DNA of 64,000 nucleotides from Ectopseudomonas guguanensis (GTDB lineage: Bacteria; Pseudomonadota; Gammaproteobacteria; Pseudomonadales; Pseudomonadaceae): assembly GCF_900104265.1 (NCBI RefSeq), contig NZ_FNJJ01000008.1:214856-278855 (forward strand), in the 5' to 3' direction. Within the stretch, counting starts at the first letter, position 1; the number at the start of each line of letters is the position of its first letter. A model generated the notes under the pieces. It worked only from the letters and a program-made list of their open reading frames with translations. It was not told the origin of the DNA and did not search any database. Positions 64,000 to 64,000 of this stretch are shown here, in pieces. The position numbers were made by a program, and so were the translations under genes.

Positions 64000-64000
64000 G

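Overview
The window looks like chromosomal DNA from a GC-rich gammaproteobacterium of the genus Pseudomonas in the broad sense, most like the P. mendocina / P. oleovorans side. The reasons are the codon use, the families present, the gene order zur-znuC-znuB next to znuA with a lipoprotein and metN-metI-metQ beyond it, the dksA2-CobW-DUF1826 set beside folE2, and many short palindromic (REP-like) repeats between genes. I see no rRNA, tRNA, CRISPR array or intact transposase. All assignments come from reading the sequence and from family knowledge; no search was run.

Layout. 1-5.7 kb: the last codons of a sensor kinase, a DctD-type sigma-54 activator, then a TAXI-type TRAP transporter (binding protein, fused permease, DUF1850 protein). 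A good sigma-54 promoter with an upstream palindrome precedes the transporter. 5.8-10.5 kb: a DUF3617 protein, a TonB-dependent siderophore receptor behind two probable Fur boxes, a PepSY membrane protein and a periplasmic binding protein. 10.7-16 kb: a cardiolipin synthase and two tandem BCCT transporters. 16-22 kb: L-serine dehydratase with a divergent LysR regulator, a DUF2986 protein, a DnaQ-like exonuclease and a cNMP/CBS/DUF294 protein. 22-27 kb: a zinc-sparing cluster around a shared Zur box (folE2 one way; dksA2, a CobW GTPase and DUF1826 the other), then a second CobW-type GTPase.

27-42 kb: housekeeping and accessory genes, including a glutamine synthetase-like enzyme and an aminotransferase divergent from a GntR regulator with two operator palindromes, two paralogous lipoprotein TRAP binding proteins without permease genes, and uvrD. 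42-55.6 kb: a large GGDEF/EAL protein, a VOC protein with a divergent LysR regulator, the MetQ-MetI-MetN methionine importer, the Zur/ZnuABC zinc importer with a second Zur box, and an MFS permease.

55.6-64 kb, to the right edge, is an orphan type VI secretion island read on the minus strand: vgrG (cut by the window edge), a DUF4123 adaptor, a VasX-type membrane effector of 1145 residues, two paralogous membrane proteins that are the likely immunity proteins, and a third small membrane protein. The gap after each immunity gene holds a decayed copy of the effector's last 20-30 codons. This implies that the unit 'effector tail plus immunity gene' was duplicated repeatedly, and it is the most interesting structure in the window. 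A palindromic repeat that is normally intergenic also sits in frame inside vgrG.
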